The notes beneath the pieces are model-generated. The model did no database searches, was not told the DNA's origin, and saw only the letters and a program-made list of their open reading frames with translations. From contig NZ_CANNBM010000001.1 in the NCBI RefSeq assembly GCF_947502895.1, forward strand, positions 744,001 through 808,000: 64,000 bases of DNA. Direction: 5' to 3'. Shown one piece after another: positions 51,090-61,200 of the stretch (positions within the stretch are counted from its first letter, which is position 1; the number at the start of each line of letters is the position of its first letter). This DNA is from an uncultured Sulfitobacter sp. Its GTDB lineage: Bacteria; Pseudomonadota; Alphaproteobacteria; Rhodobacterales; Rhodobacteraceae. The position numbers and the translations under genes are program-made.

Positions 51090-52259
51090 ATGAGCTTTGA
51101 CACCCCGATTGAACGCCGCGGCACCCATTGTGTGAAATGGGACGGAATGGAGAGCATCTATGGCGTTCCCGCCGATACAGGCATTTCGATGTGGGTGGCC
51201 GATATGGATTTTGCGACCGCCCCCGTGGTGCAGGACGCTGTCCAGAACATGGTCAACCACGGCGTTTACGGCTATTTCGGCGACGACAGCAAATACCGCG
51301 CGGCGATCCAGTGGTGGATGAAAGAGCGTCACAACTGGGATCTGGACCCGGCACACATCTTTACCACACACGGTTTGGTCAACGGCACCGCTATGTGCGT
51401 CGATGCCTTCACCGAAAAAGGGGACGGCGTCGTGCTGTTCACCCCCGTCTATCACGCCTTTGCCAAGGTGATTAACGCCGCCGAGCGGCAGGTTGTCGAG
51501 TGCGAGATGGTGCAGGAGAACGGCCGCTACCGCATGGATTTTGACGCCTACGATGCGCAAATGACAGGCAACGAAAAAATGGTCATCCTCTGTTCGCCCC
51601 ATAATCCGGGAGGCTGCGTCTGGCGCCGCGATGAATTGCAGGCCGTGGCCGATTTTGCCAAGCGTCACGATCTGGTGCTCGTCTCGGATGAAATCCACCA
51701 TGATCTGGTCATGCCAGACCAGAAACATACGGCAATGGCGCTGATCGACGGGATCGAAGACCGCCTTGTCATGATGACTGCCACCACTAAAACTTTTAAC
51801 ATTGCAGGGTCACACTCGGGCAATGTCATCATCGCCGATCCCGCGCTGCGCGAGAAATTCGGCGCGCGGATGATGGCGCTGGGTCTGTCACCCAACAGCT
51901 TTGGCCTCTTCATGGCCACCGCCGCCTATTCGCCCGAAGGGGCCGCGTGGGTCGATGATCTGATCGCCTATCTTGATGGCAACCGCCGCTTGTTCGACAC
52001 AGCAGTCAATGCCATCCCCGGTCTTAAATCCATGCCGCTAGAGGCGACATACCTCGCGTGGGTCGACTTTGCCGATACAGGCATGACCCGCAAGGAGTTT
52101 ACCAAAAGGGTCGAGCAGGGCGCAGGCATTGCGGCCAACCACGGCCCCACCTTCGGCAAAGGCGGCGAAAGCTATCTGCGGTTCAACATCGCCACCCCCC
52201 GCGCGCGGGTCCAAGAGGCATGTGACCGCCTCGCTGAGGCCTTCAAAGACCTGCAATAA
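51090..52259 (+). CDS. PatB/MalY-type C-S lyase (PLP-dependent)
   Basis: A 389-aa fold-type-I PLP enzyme, closest to cystathionine beta-lyase/PatB proteins that cleave cysteine S-conjugates to pyruvate, ammonia and a thiol. The family motifs are MWVADMDFATAPVV, a GVYGYFGD segment, ILCSPHNPGGCVWRRDEL, VSDEIHHDLV, and the PLP lysine in TATTKTFNIAG. ATG 51090 has GACGGAGAGACCC upstream. It diverges from def with about 100 bases between. A terminator follows. In roseobacters such lyases may act on sulfur compounds, but that is inference. Confidence 0.9.
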   Translation: MSFDTPIERRGTHCVKWDGMESIYGVPADTGISMWVADMDFATAPVVQDAVQNMVNHGVYGYFGDDSKYRAAIQWWMKERHNWDLDPAHIFTTHGLVNGTAMCVDAFTEKGDGVVLFTPVYHAFAKVINAAERQVVECEMVQENGRYRMDFDAYDAQMTGNEKMVILCSPHNPGGCVWRRDELQAVADFAKRHDLVLVSDEIHHDLVMPDQKHTAMALIDGIEDRLVMMTATTKTFNIAGSHSGNVIIADPALREKFGARMMALGLSPNSFGLFMATAAYSPEGAAWVDDLIAYLDGNRRLFDTAVNAIPGLKSMPLEATYLAWVDFADTGMTRKEFTKRVEQGAGIAANHGPTFGKGGESYLRFNIATPRARVQEACDRLAEAFKDLQ

Positions 52260-52284
52260 GACCCTCCGGACACAATAAAAGAGA

Positions 52285-52314
52285 AAGGGCGCCCCGATTG
52301 GGACGCCCTTTTTT
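52285..52314. terminator. Terminator between the C-S lyase gene and the next minus-strand gene
   Basis: AAGGGCGCCCC (52285-52295) pairs with GGGACGCCCTT (52300-52310) around a 4-base loop, with one C-A mismatch on the plus strand that becomes a G-U pair on the minus strand. Six T residues lie at 52309-52314. It suits the plus-strand gene ending at 52259 and may also end the minus-strand gene stopping at 52337. Confidence 0.88.
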
Positions 52315-52336
52315 CTGCGGTTGTCGCAACGGCTTG

Positions 52337-52678
52337 TCAGCCCCGCGCGCTCTGCCCTTTGACATCGTCGCCGATATGCGCAGCGGCCGTATAATCAACA
52401 CCTGATGACTTCTTGACCGTGAAAATCATCTCACCACCTGCGGCCTCATGGCCCGTAACCAGACATTCATGCAGATGGGTCGCCCCGTCATACAGGTTCA
52501 CCAAACCGTGCAATTCAGGCGCGTCCCCTGCGGCCACGGCAAATCCCGTAGCCCAACGGCGTAGCACAGGATAATACACACCGCCCGCCTCAACACACAG
52601 GCGCTGCGTGCGTGCAGGGCGGCTCATCGGGGCGCGGGCACGGCCCGGCTCAAATCCTTTGGGCAGAAATATATCCAT
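52337..52678 (-). CDS. Conserved hypothetical protein
   Basis: A 113-aa soluble protein that I do not recognise. It has a basic N-terminus (GRARAPMSRPARTQRL), a central GVYYPVLRRWATGFAVAAGD strand pair and a HLHECLVTGHEAAGGEMIFTVKKSS region, followed by YTAAAHI. There is no signal peptide or membrane segment. The compact beta-rich pattern resembles a small PilZ-like or barrel domain, but this is only an impression. It stands alone between two plus-strand genes. Confidence 0.6.
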   Translation of the reverse strand: MDIFLPKGFEPGRARAPMSRPARTQRLCVEAGGVYYPVLRRWATGFAVAAGDAPELHGLVNLYDGATHLHECLVTGHEAAGGEMIFTVKKSSGVDYTAAAHIGDDVKGQSARG

Positions 52679-52852
52679 GATTCTTCTCCAGCGTTACACG
52701 GCCAAGGTATTCCAATAGTTTCGCATGGCAACACGTTTTTGAAACTTTATGTCTCAATGTGCATTTTCGCACCGCTCCTGCGCGGGCCTGCGTCTTCGCA
52801 CTGTGCCACCACATTGTTACATCTGCGTTAAGCAACAACAGGAGATACCCCC

Positions 52853-53827
52853 ATGGGACTGCTCATCGACGGCCAATGGCACGACAAATGGTACGACACC
52901 AAAGAAAGCGGCGGCGCGTTCAAGCGTACCCAGGCAGGGTTTCGCAACTGGATCACCGCAGACGGCAGCGCAGGCCCCACCGGCGACGGCGGATTTCAGG
53001 CCGAGGCAGGTCGCTATCATCTTTATGTCAGCCATGCCTGCCCATGGGCGCACCGCACCTTGATATTCCGCGCGCTCAAAGGCCTTGCACCCCTGATCGA
53101 CGTCTCGGTCGTGCACCCCGATATGCTGGGCGATGGCTGGACGTTCGAGACCGATTTTGACGGGGCCACGGGTGACACGCAATTCGGCCTGCCCTTCGCA
53201 CGCGACATTTATACCCGCGCCGTGCCCGATTTCACTGGCCGCGTGACTGTGCCGATCCTGTGGGACAAACAGCGCGCCACCATCGTGTCAAACGAATCGT
53301 CCGAGATTATTCGCATGTTCAACAGCGCCTTCGACGGCATCACGGGCAATACCGACAATTACTGGCACGCCCCCCTGCACCCAGATATCGAGGCCGTGAA
53401 CGGGCGTATCTATGACACGTTCAACAACGGCGTTTACAAATCAGGATTTGCCACGACCCAAGAGGCATATGACGCCGCCGTCTATCCGCTGTTCGACACG
53501 CTGGACTGGATCGAGGATATCCTGTCGCGCAACCGCTACCTGACAGGCGCGCGCATCACCGAGGCCGACTGGCGGTTGTTCACGACACTGGTGCGCTTTG
53601 ATCTGGTCTATCACCAGCACTTCAAATGCAACCGCAAGCGCATTGTGGATTATCCCAACCTATGGGCCTACACGCGTGAGCTGTTTCAATGGAAAGGCGT
53701 GGCCGAAACGGTGCATTTCGATCACATCGTGCGCCACTACCACTACAGCCACGACACCATAAATCCCAACAGGATTATGCCGATAAATCCAGTAATTGAC
53801 TGGCACGCGCCACACGGTCGCGGTTAG
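52853..53827 (+). CDS. Glutathionyl-hydroquinone reductase-like protein (GST superfamily, Xi class)
   Basis: A 324-aa protein of the YqjG/ECM4 type. These enzymes reduce glutathionyl-hydroquinones using glutathione. The N-terminal thioredoxin-like domain holds HACPWAHRTLIFRALKGL with Cys63, and VPILWDKQRATIVSNESSEIIRMFN corresponds to the glutathione-binding segment. The C-terminal helical domain has NRYLTGARITEADWRLFTTLVRFDLVYHQHFKCN and ends DTINPNRIMP. ACAGGAGATACCCCC precedes the ATG. Four bases separate its end from the end of the receiver gene. Confidence 0.92.
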   Translation: MGLLIDGQWHDKWYDTKESGGAFKRTQAGFRNWITADGSAGPTGDGGFQAEAGRYHLYVSHACPWAHRTLIFRALKGLAPLIDVSVVHPDMLGDGWTFETDFDGATGDTQFGLPFARDIYTRAVPDFTGRVTVPILWDKQRATIVSNESSEIIRMFNSAFDGITGNTDNYWHAPLHPDIEAVNGRIYDTFNNGVYKSGFATTQEAYDAAVYPLFDTLDWIEDILSRNRYLTGARITEADWRLFTTLVRFDLVYHQHFKCNRKRIVDYPNLWAYTRELFQWKGVAETVHFDHIVRHYHYSHDTINPNRIMPINPVIDWHAPHGRG

Positions 53828-53830
53828 GCG

Positions 53831-54226
53831 TCAGCTCGCCCGCGGCTCTGCCCCGTAATGCGCCGCCATCGCCGCCAGATCTTCTGGCGGCGTATTGCTT
53901 TGTACAAATGCACGCGCATTGGCCGAATGGGCAAAAATCGACCCGTCCGAGAAAAAGCTTGTATTGGTCACAAAGATCACCCGCGCTTCAGGCTGGCGGT
54001 AATTGGCATAATCCGCAATCGCCAGCGCCGATCCTTCTTCAATTACCAAATCAAGGATAATAATATCGGTCTCGTTTTGGGACAGATGCGCTATGGCATC
54101 CTCCTGCCCTCTGACACAGCACGCGTTCATCCCCTGCCGCAGCAGATGGCGCTGCCACACAGTGGCAAGCTCGGGCACGCTCTCAACGATGAGAACGCTG
54201 GTCGTTCGGGATTCGCAGACAGTCAT
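53831..54226 (-). CDS. Stand-alone response-regulator receiver protein, incomplete active site
   Basis: A 131-aa protein consisting of one receiver domain. The N-terminal pattern is SVLIVESVPELATVW, with Glu but not the usual paired aspartates. The phospho-acceptor Asp is in IIILDLVIEEGSAL and the switch Thr in VIFVTNTSFF. The conserved Lys near the end is replaced (RAFVQSNTPPEDL). Regulated phosphorylation is therefore uncertain. ATG 54226 is chosen, since the stretch to 54280 is hydrophobic and unlike the family. It has no attached output domain. Confidence 0.75.
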   Translation of the reverse strand: MTVCESRTTSVLIVESVPELATVWQRHLLRQGMNACCVRGQEDAIAHLSQNETDIIILDLVIEEGSALAIADYANYRQPEARVIFVTNTSFFSDGSIFAHSANARAFVQSNTPPEDLAAMAAHYGAEPRAS

Positions 54227-54397
54227 ATCAAAGCCCCCTCGGACATCGAAAAGCAGTAAAACAACTGCGGGAGGAACCAACCAAAAGCGATTTTACTCGG
54301 TCAGTTTAACCACCTATTGATAGTTATACCAAACCCCGCTTTGACGAGTCTGAAAAATCGGCAGATTCCAGCCAGCCCCCACATATGAGTTAACCAA

Positions 54398-55378
54398 TTG
54401 GTAAAAAAAATACAAGAACACGGTGGTGGAATTGATGCAGCGGCACGTCGGTTTGGCGGCGCAAGACGCGATTGGATTGACCTTTCGACCGGCATCAATC
54501 CCGTAGCATACCCCATTGGCCAGCTGGCACAGGACGCATGGACAGCCCTCCCCGATCACGCCGCACAAACCGCGCTGTTGGACGCCGCGCGCGATTTCTG
54601 GCAGGTCCCCGAAGGCGCAGCCATCCTCGCCACGCCAGGTGCCTCCGCGCCGATTGCAATGATTCCCCGCCTGCGCCGCGCAGGTCGGGTCCATATCGCA
54701 GCACCGACCTATAACGAACATGCCGCCGCCTTTTCCGCCGCAGGCTGGCACGTGGCAGACAGCACACCAGACCCTCATATCCCTGACACTCAAATCGCTG
54801 ACGCCCAAGTCATCGTGCATCCCAACAACCCCGACGGACGTATCTTCAGCGCACAGGATCTGAATGCCCCCCTGCGCGTGGTGGACGAAAGCTTTTGTGA
54901 CGTGATGCCCGATGCCTCCCTCATCGCCCAAGCCGGTCGCACCGACACGCTGATTCTCAAAAGTTTTGGCAAGTTCTGGGGGCTGGCAGGTCTGCGCTTG
55001 GGCTTTGTGATAGGCGCCCCTGCGTTGATCGAAGAACTGGCCCAGATGCTGGGCCCCTGGCCTGTCTCTGGCCCTGCCCTTACCATCGGCACGGCAGCCC
55101 TGAATGATCTGCACTGGGCGCATAACACCCGCCAGCGCCTGACAGATGATGCCGCCCGCCTTGATGCCGCGATGAAGCAGGCAGGAGCGAAAACTGTAGG
55201 CGGGACCAGCCTTTTTCGCCTGTATGACGTGCCCGACGCCGCAATATGGCAAACCCGCCTCGCCCGCCATCATGTCTGGAGCCGTACTTTCTCCTATAAC
55301 CCGCGCTGGCTGCGCCTCGGCCTACCTGCGCCTGACGCATGGGGCAGGATCGGCTCCGCCATAAAAGCACCCGAATAA
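54398..55378 (+). CDS. cobD: Threonine-phosphate decarboxylase (cobalamin side chain)
   Basis: A 326-aa PLP enzyme that makes (R)-1-amino-2-propanol phosphate for the cobalamin nucleotide loop. The N-terminus EHGGGIDAAARRFGGARRDWIDLSTGINP is typical of CobC/CobD proteins. The core has VHPNNPDGRIFSAQDL, VVDESFCDVMPDASL and the PLP lysine region ILKSFGKFWGLAGLRLGF. No ATG fits; the likely start is TTG 54398, followed by GTAAAAAAAAT. It overlaps cbiB by one base (TAATG). Confidence 0.88.
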   Translation: MVKKIQEHGGGIDAAARRFGGARRDWIDLSTGINPVAYPIGQLAQDAWTALPDHAAQTALLDAARDFWQVPEGAAILATPGASAPIAMIPRLRRAGRVHIAAPTYNEHAAAFSAAGWHVADSTPDPHIPDTQIADAQVIVHPNNPDGRIFSAQDLNAPLRVVDESFCDVMPDASLIAQAGRTDTLILKSFGKFWGLAGLRLGFVIGAPALIEELAQMLGPWPVSGPALTIGTAALNDLHWAHNTRQRLTDDAARLDAAMKQAGAKTVGGTSLFRLYDVPDAAIWQTRLARHHVWSRTFSYNPRWLRLGLPAPDAWGRIGSAIKAPE

Positions 55379-56310
55379 TGAGCACTCCAACCCTCCTCCT
55401 CTTTGCCCTGTTGCTTGACGCCGTGATGGGAGAGCCGCGCTGGCTCTGGTCGCGCCTGCCGCATCCTGCCGTGCTGATGGGCCGCGCGGTCACCGCACTC
55501 GACCGTACGCTCAACCACGGGGCAGGCAGCATCCTTGCGGGCGTCCTCGCCCTCGCGTTGCTGATGACTGGGGCCTACCTGCTGGGGACGGTGGTCAAGA
55601 GCATTGCCCTCCAACTCGGCCTGCTCGGAGATGCAGTCCAGATCATCCTCGCTGCGATCCTTTTGGCGCACCGCTCGCTTGTGCAACATGTGGCAGCTGT
55701 GGCTGATGGATTGCGCGTATCGCTCGGCGATGGTCGCCGTGCGGTCGCCATGATCGTCAGCCGCGATACCACGCAGATGGACGAACCTGCCACCGCCCGC
55801 GCCGCCATTGAAAGCGCCGCCGAAAACCTATCGGACGGGGTGATTGCCCCCGCCTTCTGGTTTCTGGTGGGCGGTCTGCCTGCATTGCTGGTCTACAAGG
55901 CCGTCAACACCGCCGACAGCATGATCGGCTACCGCACCCCGAAATACGAGCGTTTCGGCAAGGCCGCTGCTGTGATGGACGATGCACTCAATCTCATTCC
56001 CGCCCGCCTGACCTGCCTGCTGATTGCATTGCCCGCAGGCGTGCTGGGCGATCTGCGCGCCATCTATGCCGATGCCAGCCGCCACCGCTCGCCCAATGCG
56101 GGCTGGCCCGAGGCGGCAATGGCACGCGCTATTAATGTAGCCTTGGCAGGTCCGCGCGCCTATGATGGGGAAATGCAGCAGTTTGCATGGGTAGGCGGCG
56201 CAGGTGCGCGCCAGATCGGCCCAGCGCAGATTGATGCTGCCCTAAGCCGCCTCTGGCAGGCATGGGGATTGATGTTGGGCCTGACCGCCCTGTTGGTATT
56301 TGTCGGATAA
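55378..56310 (+). CDS. cbiB: Adenosylcobinamide-phosphate synthase
   Basis: A 310-aa inner-membrane enzyme attaching the aminopropanol phosphate arm to adenosylcobyric acid. Family blocks: LLDAVMGEPRWLWSRLPHPAVLMG, GRRAVAMIVSRDTTQMDEP, ESAAENLSDGVIAPAFWFLVGGLPALLVYKAVNTADSMIG, and RLTCLLIALPAG. The gene follows cobD with a TAATG overlap; ATG 55378 gives the usual MSTPTLLLFALLLDAV start. Together with cobD and the adenosyltransferase at 1.5 kb it shows cobalamin maturation or salvage capacity. Confidence 0.95.
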   Translation: MSTPTLLLFALLLDAVMGEPRWLWSRLPHPAVLMGRAVTALDRTLNHGAGSILAGVLALALLMTGAYLLGTVVKSIALQLGLLGDAVQIILAAILLAHRSLVQHVAAVADGLRVSLGDGRRAVAMIVSRDTTQMDEPATARAAIESAAENLSDGVIAPAFWFLVGGLPALLVYKAVNTADSMIGYRTPKYERFGKAAAVMDDALNLIPARLTCLLIALPAGVLGDLRAIYADASRHRSPNAGWPEAAMARAINVALAGPRAYDGEMQQFAWVGGAGARQIGPAQIDAALSRLWQAWGLMLGLTALLVFVG

Positions 56311-56331
56311 GTAAAAGATCAAAGGTATTTC

Positions 56332-57522
56332 ATGCGCTCCACATTTCTCGCGGCCCTTCTGGCCCTCTCTCCCCTTGCCACCGCAGCCCACGCCGCTTGT
56401 GGCGGCAGCTTTAGCAGCTTCAAATCGGGCCTCGTGTCCGAGGCACCGCGCAACGGCATCGACAAAGCCACCGCCGAGCGTTTCCTCGCCTCCGTGCGCA
56501 AAGACAACGCCGTGCTGCGCGCCGACCGTTCGCAGGGTGTGTTCCAGCGCCCCTTTGTCGATTTCTCCCGCCGCCTGATTTCCAATGACCGCATCAACCG
56601 TGGCCGCGCCAACGGCAAGAAATATGCCCGCGTCTTCAACACCGTCGAACAGCGGTACGGCGTGGACCGTGGCGTGCTGCTGGCCTTCTGGGCGTTCGAG
56701 ACTGACTTTGGCAAAATTCAGGGCAACTTCAACACCGCCAACGCGCTTGTCACCCTCGCCCATGATTGCCGCCGCCCCAACCTCTTTCGTCCGCAGGTCT
56801 TTGCCGCGATGGAGCTGTTCAAGCGCGGACAGTTCAACCCCGCCAAGACCACAGGCGCATGGGCAGGCGAGATCGGGATGGTCCAGATGCTGCCCCGCGA
56901 CATCATCGAAAACGGCACAGATGGCGATGGCGATGGCCGCGTGTCGCTCAAAACCTCTGCGCCCGATGCGCTTGTCTCGGCAGGCAAAATGCTCAGATCA
57001 CTCGGCTGGCGCAAAGGCGAGCCATGGATTGACGAGGTCATCGTTCCGCAGAATTTCGACTGGTCCCTCACCGGCCTGAAAACGCAAAAGCGCGCCTCGG
57101 ACTGGGCCAAACTGGGGGTCAAACCGCGCGACGGGCGACTGGCAAACAACCTGCGCGCCTCGCTGATCCTGCCCCAAGGGCGGCGCGGGCCTGCCTTCCT
57201 CGCCTATCCCAATTTCAACGTCTATTTCGAATGGAACCAGTCGTTCACCTACGTTCTGACCGCCGCCTATTTCGCCACCCGCCTCAATGGCGCACAGGTC
57301 TATAACGCGGGCAATCCAGAAAAAGGCCTCAGCGGCAACCAGATGAAACGCCTGCAACGTGCGTTGCAACAGCGCGGCTATAACGTGGGCAAAGTGGATG
57401 GCATCCTCGGCGCCAATACCCGCGACGCCGTGCAAAAAGAGCAAATCCGCCTGAAACTGCCAGCAGATGCATGGCCCACCCCCGCCTTCCTCGCCAAGCT
57501 AGAGGGAAAGAAAACACGATGA
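56332..57522 (+). CDS. Lytic murein transglycosylase (MltB family) with peptidoglycan-binding domain
   Basis: A 396-aa exported cell-wall enzyme. The signal peptide covers residues 1-22 (MRSTFLAALLALSPLATAAHA). The SLT_2/MltB domain shows QRYGVDRGVLLAFWAFETDFGKIQGNFNTANALVTLA with the catalytic Glu in AFETDFGK, followed by GAWAGEIGMVQMLPRDI. Near the C-terminus, residues 335-385 form a PG_binding_1 domain (KRLQRALQQRGYNVGKVDGILGANTRDAV). It follows cbiB by about 21 bases. The TGA overlaps the next ATG by 4 bases. Confidence 0.93.
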   Translation: MRSTFLAALLALSPLATAAHAACGGSFSSFKSGLVSEAPRNGIDKATAERFLASVRKDNAVLRADRSQGVFQRPFVDFSRRLISNDRINRGRANGKKYARVFNTVEQRYGVDRGVLLAFWAFETDFGKIQGNFNTANALVTLAHDCRRPNLFRPQVFAAMELFKRGQFNPAKTTGAWAGEIGMVQMLPRDIIENGTDGDGDGRVSLKTSAPDALVSAGKMLRSLGWRKGEPWIDEVIVPQNFDWSLTGLKTQKRASDWAKLGVKPRDGRLANNLRASLILPQGRRGPAFLAYPNFNVYFEWNQSFTYVLTAAYFATRLNGAQVYNAGNPEKGLSGNQMKRLQRALQQRGYNVGKVDGILGANTRDAVQKEQIRLKLPADAWPTPAFLAKLEGKKTR

Positions 57523-57917
57523 CCCTCAAAACCACCGCCGCCCAGATGGTCGCCAATGCCCGCGCCCGCATCGAGGAGATCGAGACAGCGGATGCCATCG
57601 CCATGGTCAACGACCCTGCCGTGCAGATCGTCGATCTGCGCGACCCGCGCGAGCGGGAGCGTACCGGCTTCATCCCTGGCAGCTTCCATTGCCCGCGTGG
57701 CATGCTCGAATTCTGGGTCGATCCCGACAGCCCCTATTTCAAAGATGTCTTTGCGCAGGATAAAAAGTTCGTCTTTCACTGCGCCTCTGGCTGGCGCTCG
57801 GCCATCTCGGTGGCCACCTTGCAGGACATGGGCTTTGACGCTGCGCACATCAAAGAAGGCTTCAGCACATGGGAAAAGGCAGGCGGTCCGGTGGAGCAGG
57901 TAAAACCTAAGGCCTGA
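57519..57917 (+). CDS. Rhodanese-like domain protein
   Basis: A 132-aa single-domain sulfurtransferase-type protein. The domain includes VQIVDLRDPRERERTGFIPGSFHCPRGMLEFW and the active-site loop HCASGWRSAIS with Cys88. The chain ends at the helix GFSTWEKAGGPV. Rhodaneses transfer sulfane sulfur or act as sulfur carriers; the acceptor is unknown. ATG 57519 overlaps the transglycosylase stop (ATGA). Its last 11 bases overlap the 3' end of the next minus-strand gene. Confidence 0.93.
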   Translation: MTLKTTAAQMVANARARIEEIETADAIAMVNDPAVQIVDLRDPRERERTGFIPGSFHCPRGMLEFWVDPDSPYFKDVFAQDKKFVFHCASGWRSAISVATLQDMGFDAAHIKEGFSTWEKAGGPVEQVKPKA

Positions 57918-58254
57918 TCGCAAACCGCTGGCCATCCTGCGTCAGCATCACCAGCCTGCCATGGCTGCGCACAAATCGGTCGCAGCGGTCACGCCCGTTG
58001 CGGTACAGAATACAAATTGTCCCGTCCGCAGCGACGGAATACGTGCCAAAGGCCGTCCCGCCGCCCTCATAGCTGTAGCTATACGCCCCACCCGCCGAAT
58101 AACGCGATTGACCACCCTCATAAAACTCGACCACAGGGCGGGCCGTCATGGTGACAACTTCATCATACGTCAGGGGCATGTCGCCCTCCAGCATGGCAAA
58201 ATCAGATGCCCAAAGGGATGTCGGCAGCATTAACAAGGCAATCAGATAGCGCAT
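57907..58254 (-). CDS. Secreted hypothetical protein
   Basis: A 115-aa protein with a signal peptide (MRYLIALLMLPTSLWA). The mature part carries EGDMPLTYDEVVTMTARPVVEFYEG, a Tyr- and Gly-rich stretch AGGAYSYSYEGGGTAFGTY, then GTICILYRNGRDRCDRFVRSHGRLVMLTQDG with two cysteines. I recognise no enzyme motif; it looks like a small periplasmic beta-structured protein. It converges with the rhodanese gene with an 11-base overlap and lies 42 bases downstream of the smc stop. Confidence 0.7.
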   Translation of the reverse strand: MRYLIALLMLPTSLWASDFAMLEGDMPLTYDEVVTMTARPVVEFYEGGQSRYSAGGAYSYSYEGGGTAFGTYSVAADGTICILYRNGRDRCDRFVRSHGRLVMLTQDGQRFAIRP

Positions 58255-58296
58255 GACCTTAGCCTAGCCGCCGCGCGGCCTGCACACCACGCACAA

Positions 58297-61200
58297 TCAC
58301 GCGACCAGCGTTTCCGCCTTTTTCAGATCAACCGAGACAAGCTGGCTTACGCCCTGCTCTGCCATGGTCACACCGAACAATCGGTCCATCCGCGCCATGG
58401 TCACCGCGTGGTGCGTGATGATGAGGAACCGCGTGTCCGTCTGGCGGCACATCTCATCGAGCAGGTCGCAGAACCGCGTCACATTGGCATCATCCAGCGG
58501 CGCGTCCACCTCATCGAGCACACAAATCGGTGCAGGATTGGCAAGGAAGACCGCAAAGATCAGCGCCATAGCGGTCAGCGTCTGCTCACCCCCGCTCAGC
58601 AAGCTGAGCGTGCTCAGCTTTTTGCCCGGCGGCTGGCACATAATCTCAAGGCCCGCCTCCAGCGGATCATCACTCTCCACCATCACCAGATTGGCCTCGC
58701 CGCCGCCAAACAGATGGGTAAACAGCAGCGAGAAATTCGTGTTCACCTGCTCGAACGCGGTCAGCAACCGTTCGCGCCCTTCACGGTTCAGGCTGGCAAT
58801 GCCGGAACGCAGCGTCTTGATCGCCTCTTCCAGATCGGCCTTTTCATGCACCAACTCGTCATGCTCGACCTGCACGTCCTTGGCGTCTTCCTCGGCGCGC
58901 AGGTTCACGGCCCCCAAGGCATCGCGCTGGCGTTTGAGACGGTTCACATCCGCCTCCAGCGTATCAGCGGCAGGGATATCATCGGGGTTGGCATCCAACT
59001 GCGTTAGCAACTGGTTCGGGGTTAGCTGCTGGTCCTCTGCGATCCGCTCGGCTGCGGCACCTACCGTCTCACGCGCGGCATCGCTGCGCGCTTCAGAGCG
59101 TGCGCGCGCTTCGCGGGCCTCGGATGCGGTGCGCTCCGCTTCGCGCTCTGCCAATGTGGCCTCACGCAGGGTGCCTTCCGCTGTGCTCAGCTTGTCCATC
59201 GCCTGCGCACGCCGCGCCTCTGATGTGCTGATCTGTGCGCCCAATTTATCGCGCTGCGCGGCAATCTCGGCGGGCGCTGCACCTGCTTCTTTCAGCTCTG
59301 CCTCCGTCGCCTCCTTGCGTTCGACCAATTCGGCGCTGCGCTTTTCCGCGGTCTCCAGACGGTGCCGCCAACCGCTCAACTCTTTGGTCACTTCCTGCGC
59401 ACGCTTGGTCCGTGCCTCGCCCTCACGACGCAACTCGTCGTGGCCTGAACGACGCGACATCATCGTGATCCGCGCCGCCTCCACGGTCATGCGCAGATCT
59501 TCCACAGCCGCGCGTGCATCGCCCAGATCGCCTAGATCGGCCAAGGCCCGCTCGGCCTCCAGCACCCGCGCCCGCGCGCCCATCGCTTCTTCCTCGTGGC
59601 GTGTCACGGCGAGGCCCAGCGATTCCAGACGCCCTGCTGCCAGATTGCGGTCCGCTTCCACACGGCTCAGCGCGCGGCCCGCATCGGCCACTGCGCGGTC
59701 CGCATCCCGCCGCGCCTCGCGCGCGCGCTTGTCCGCCTCTGCTTGCGCGGCCAACTGCGCTGTCAGGCTCTCATGGGCGGCCCGCGCCCCTTCTGCGCGC
59801 TGGCTCGCCTGCTCCAACGATTGCTTCAAAACCTCCAGACGGTTCAACTGCTGCAACCGCAACGCCGCAGCCGATGGCGCATCCTCGGCCCAAGCGCGGA
59901 ACCCGTCCCACCGCCACAAATCCCCCTCAAGCGAGACAAGCCGCTGACCGGGGCGCAAGGCTGCCTGCAACTGCGGGCCATCATCCGCATCTACCAGCCC
60001 GACCTGCGCCATACGGCGGTCCAGCACATCAGGGCAAGACACATGATTGGTCAGAGGTGTGACGCCCGCAGGCAAGGGTTGCACGTCCGAATAAGCCGCC
60101 AGCGTGGACCACCCGGATGGCCCGTCAGCATCCACTTCGGGCGCCCGCAGATCATCGGCCAATGCCGCGCCCAGCGCCTTCTCGAACCCGTGTTCCACCT
60201 GCAAACGGTCCAAAATCTGGCCGCCCTCTGCCGTGTCCCGCTCTACCAGTTTGGCTAGGGCGGTGGTCTCTGCACGCAGGGCGTTCATCTCACCCTCAGC
60301 TTCCGAGCGTTCCGCCCGCGCTTCGGCCTCGCGCGCTTGGGTTTGCGCCCGCGCGTCTTCCGCTGCAATCAAGGCTGCGTCGGCTGCCTCTGCCGCCGCC
60401 ACGGCCGCCTTCTCTGCTACAGTCGCCGTATCAAAATCACTTGCCGCTTTGGCAAGGGCAGCCTCACTCGCTGCCACGGCCTCCCGCGCGCGCACGGCCT
60501 CGGCCTCGGACTTGGCTTGCGTCTTGCGGTTATCCTCCAACAGCCGCTCGGCCGAGCCGTAGCGCGCGGCAAGCCGCGCCACATCTTCGGTCTGCTGGCT
60601 CAGATCAGCCTCGCGCGTTTGCAATACAGCGGCGGCTTCCTTGGCAGTCAGCGCAGCCTGCTCCAAGGCTTCCTCGTGCCCCTCACCCGCCTTGGCCAGT
60701 TCCCGCGCCTCCCATTCCAACCGCTCGATCGTTTCGCCCGCATCGCGGTTCAGGCCGCTTTCGCGGTCAATATCACGGGCAAGCTGGTCAATACGGCCCT
60801 GCAATGTCTCTATCAACGCAGTCGCACGCGCCTCGCGCTCGCTCAGCGTATCACGTTGCACGACCAGACGCTGCACCACGGCTGCTGCAATCGCATCCTC
60901 TTCGCGCAGAGCGGGCAAGGCGTCTTCCGCTTCCTGCCGCGCCTTGGCACAGCTGCGCACCAAAGCTTCAGCTTGTGCCGCCGCTGTCACCCGCTGGCGC
61001 AACTCATCCTCGGCCCGTGCGCGTGCATCATCTGCTTCGCGCCAGCGGCGGTACAGCAACATGCCCTCGCTCCGCCGCAACTGATCGCCAATCTCGCGAT
61101 ACCGCGCCGCCTGTCGCGCCTGCCGCGCCAACTGCGCGAGTTGCGCCGCCAACTGCTCAATCACGTCATCCACGCGGGCCAGATTGGTCTCGGCCCCGTT

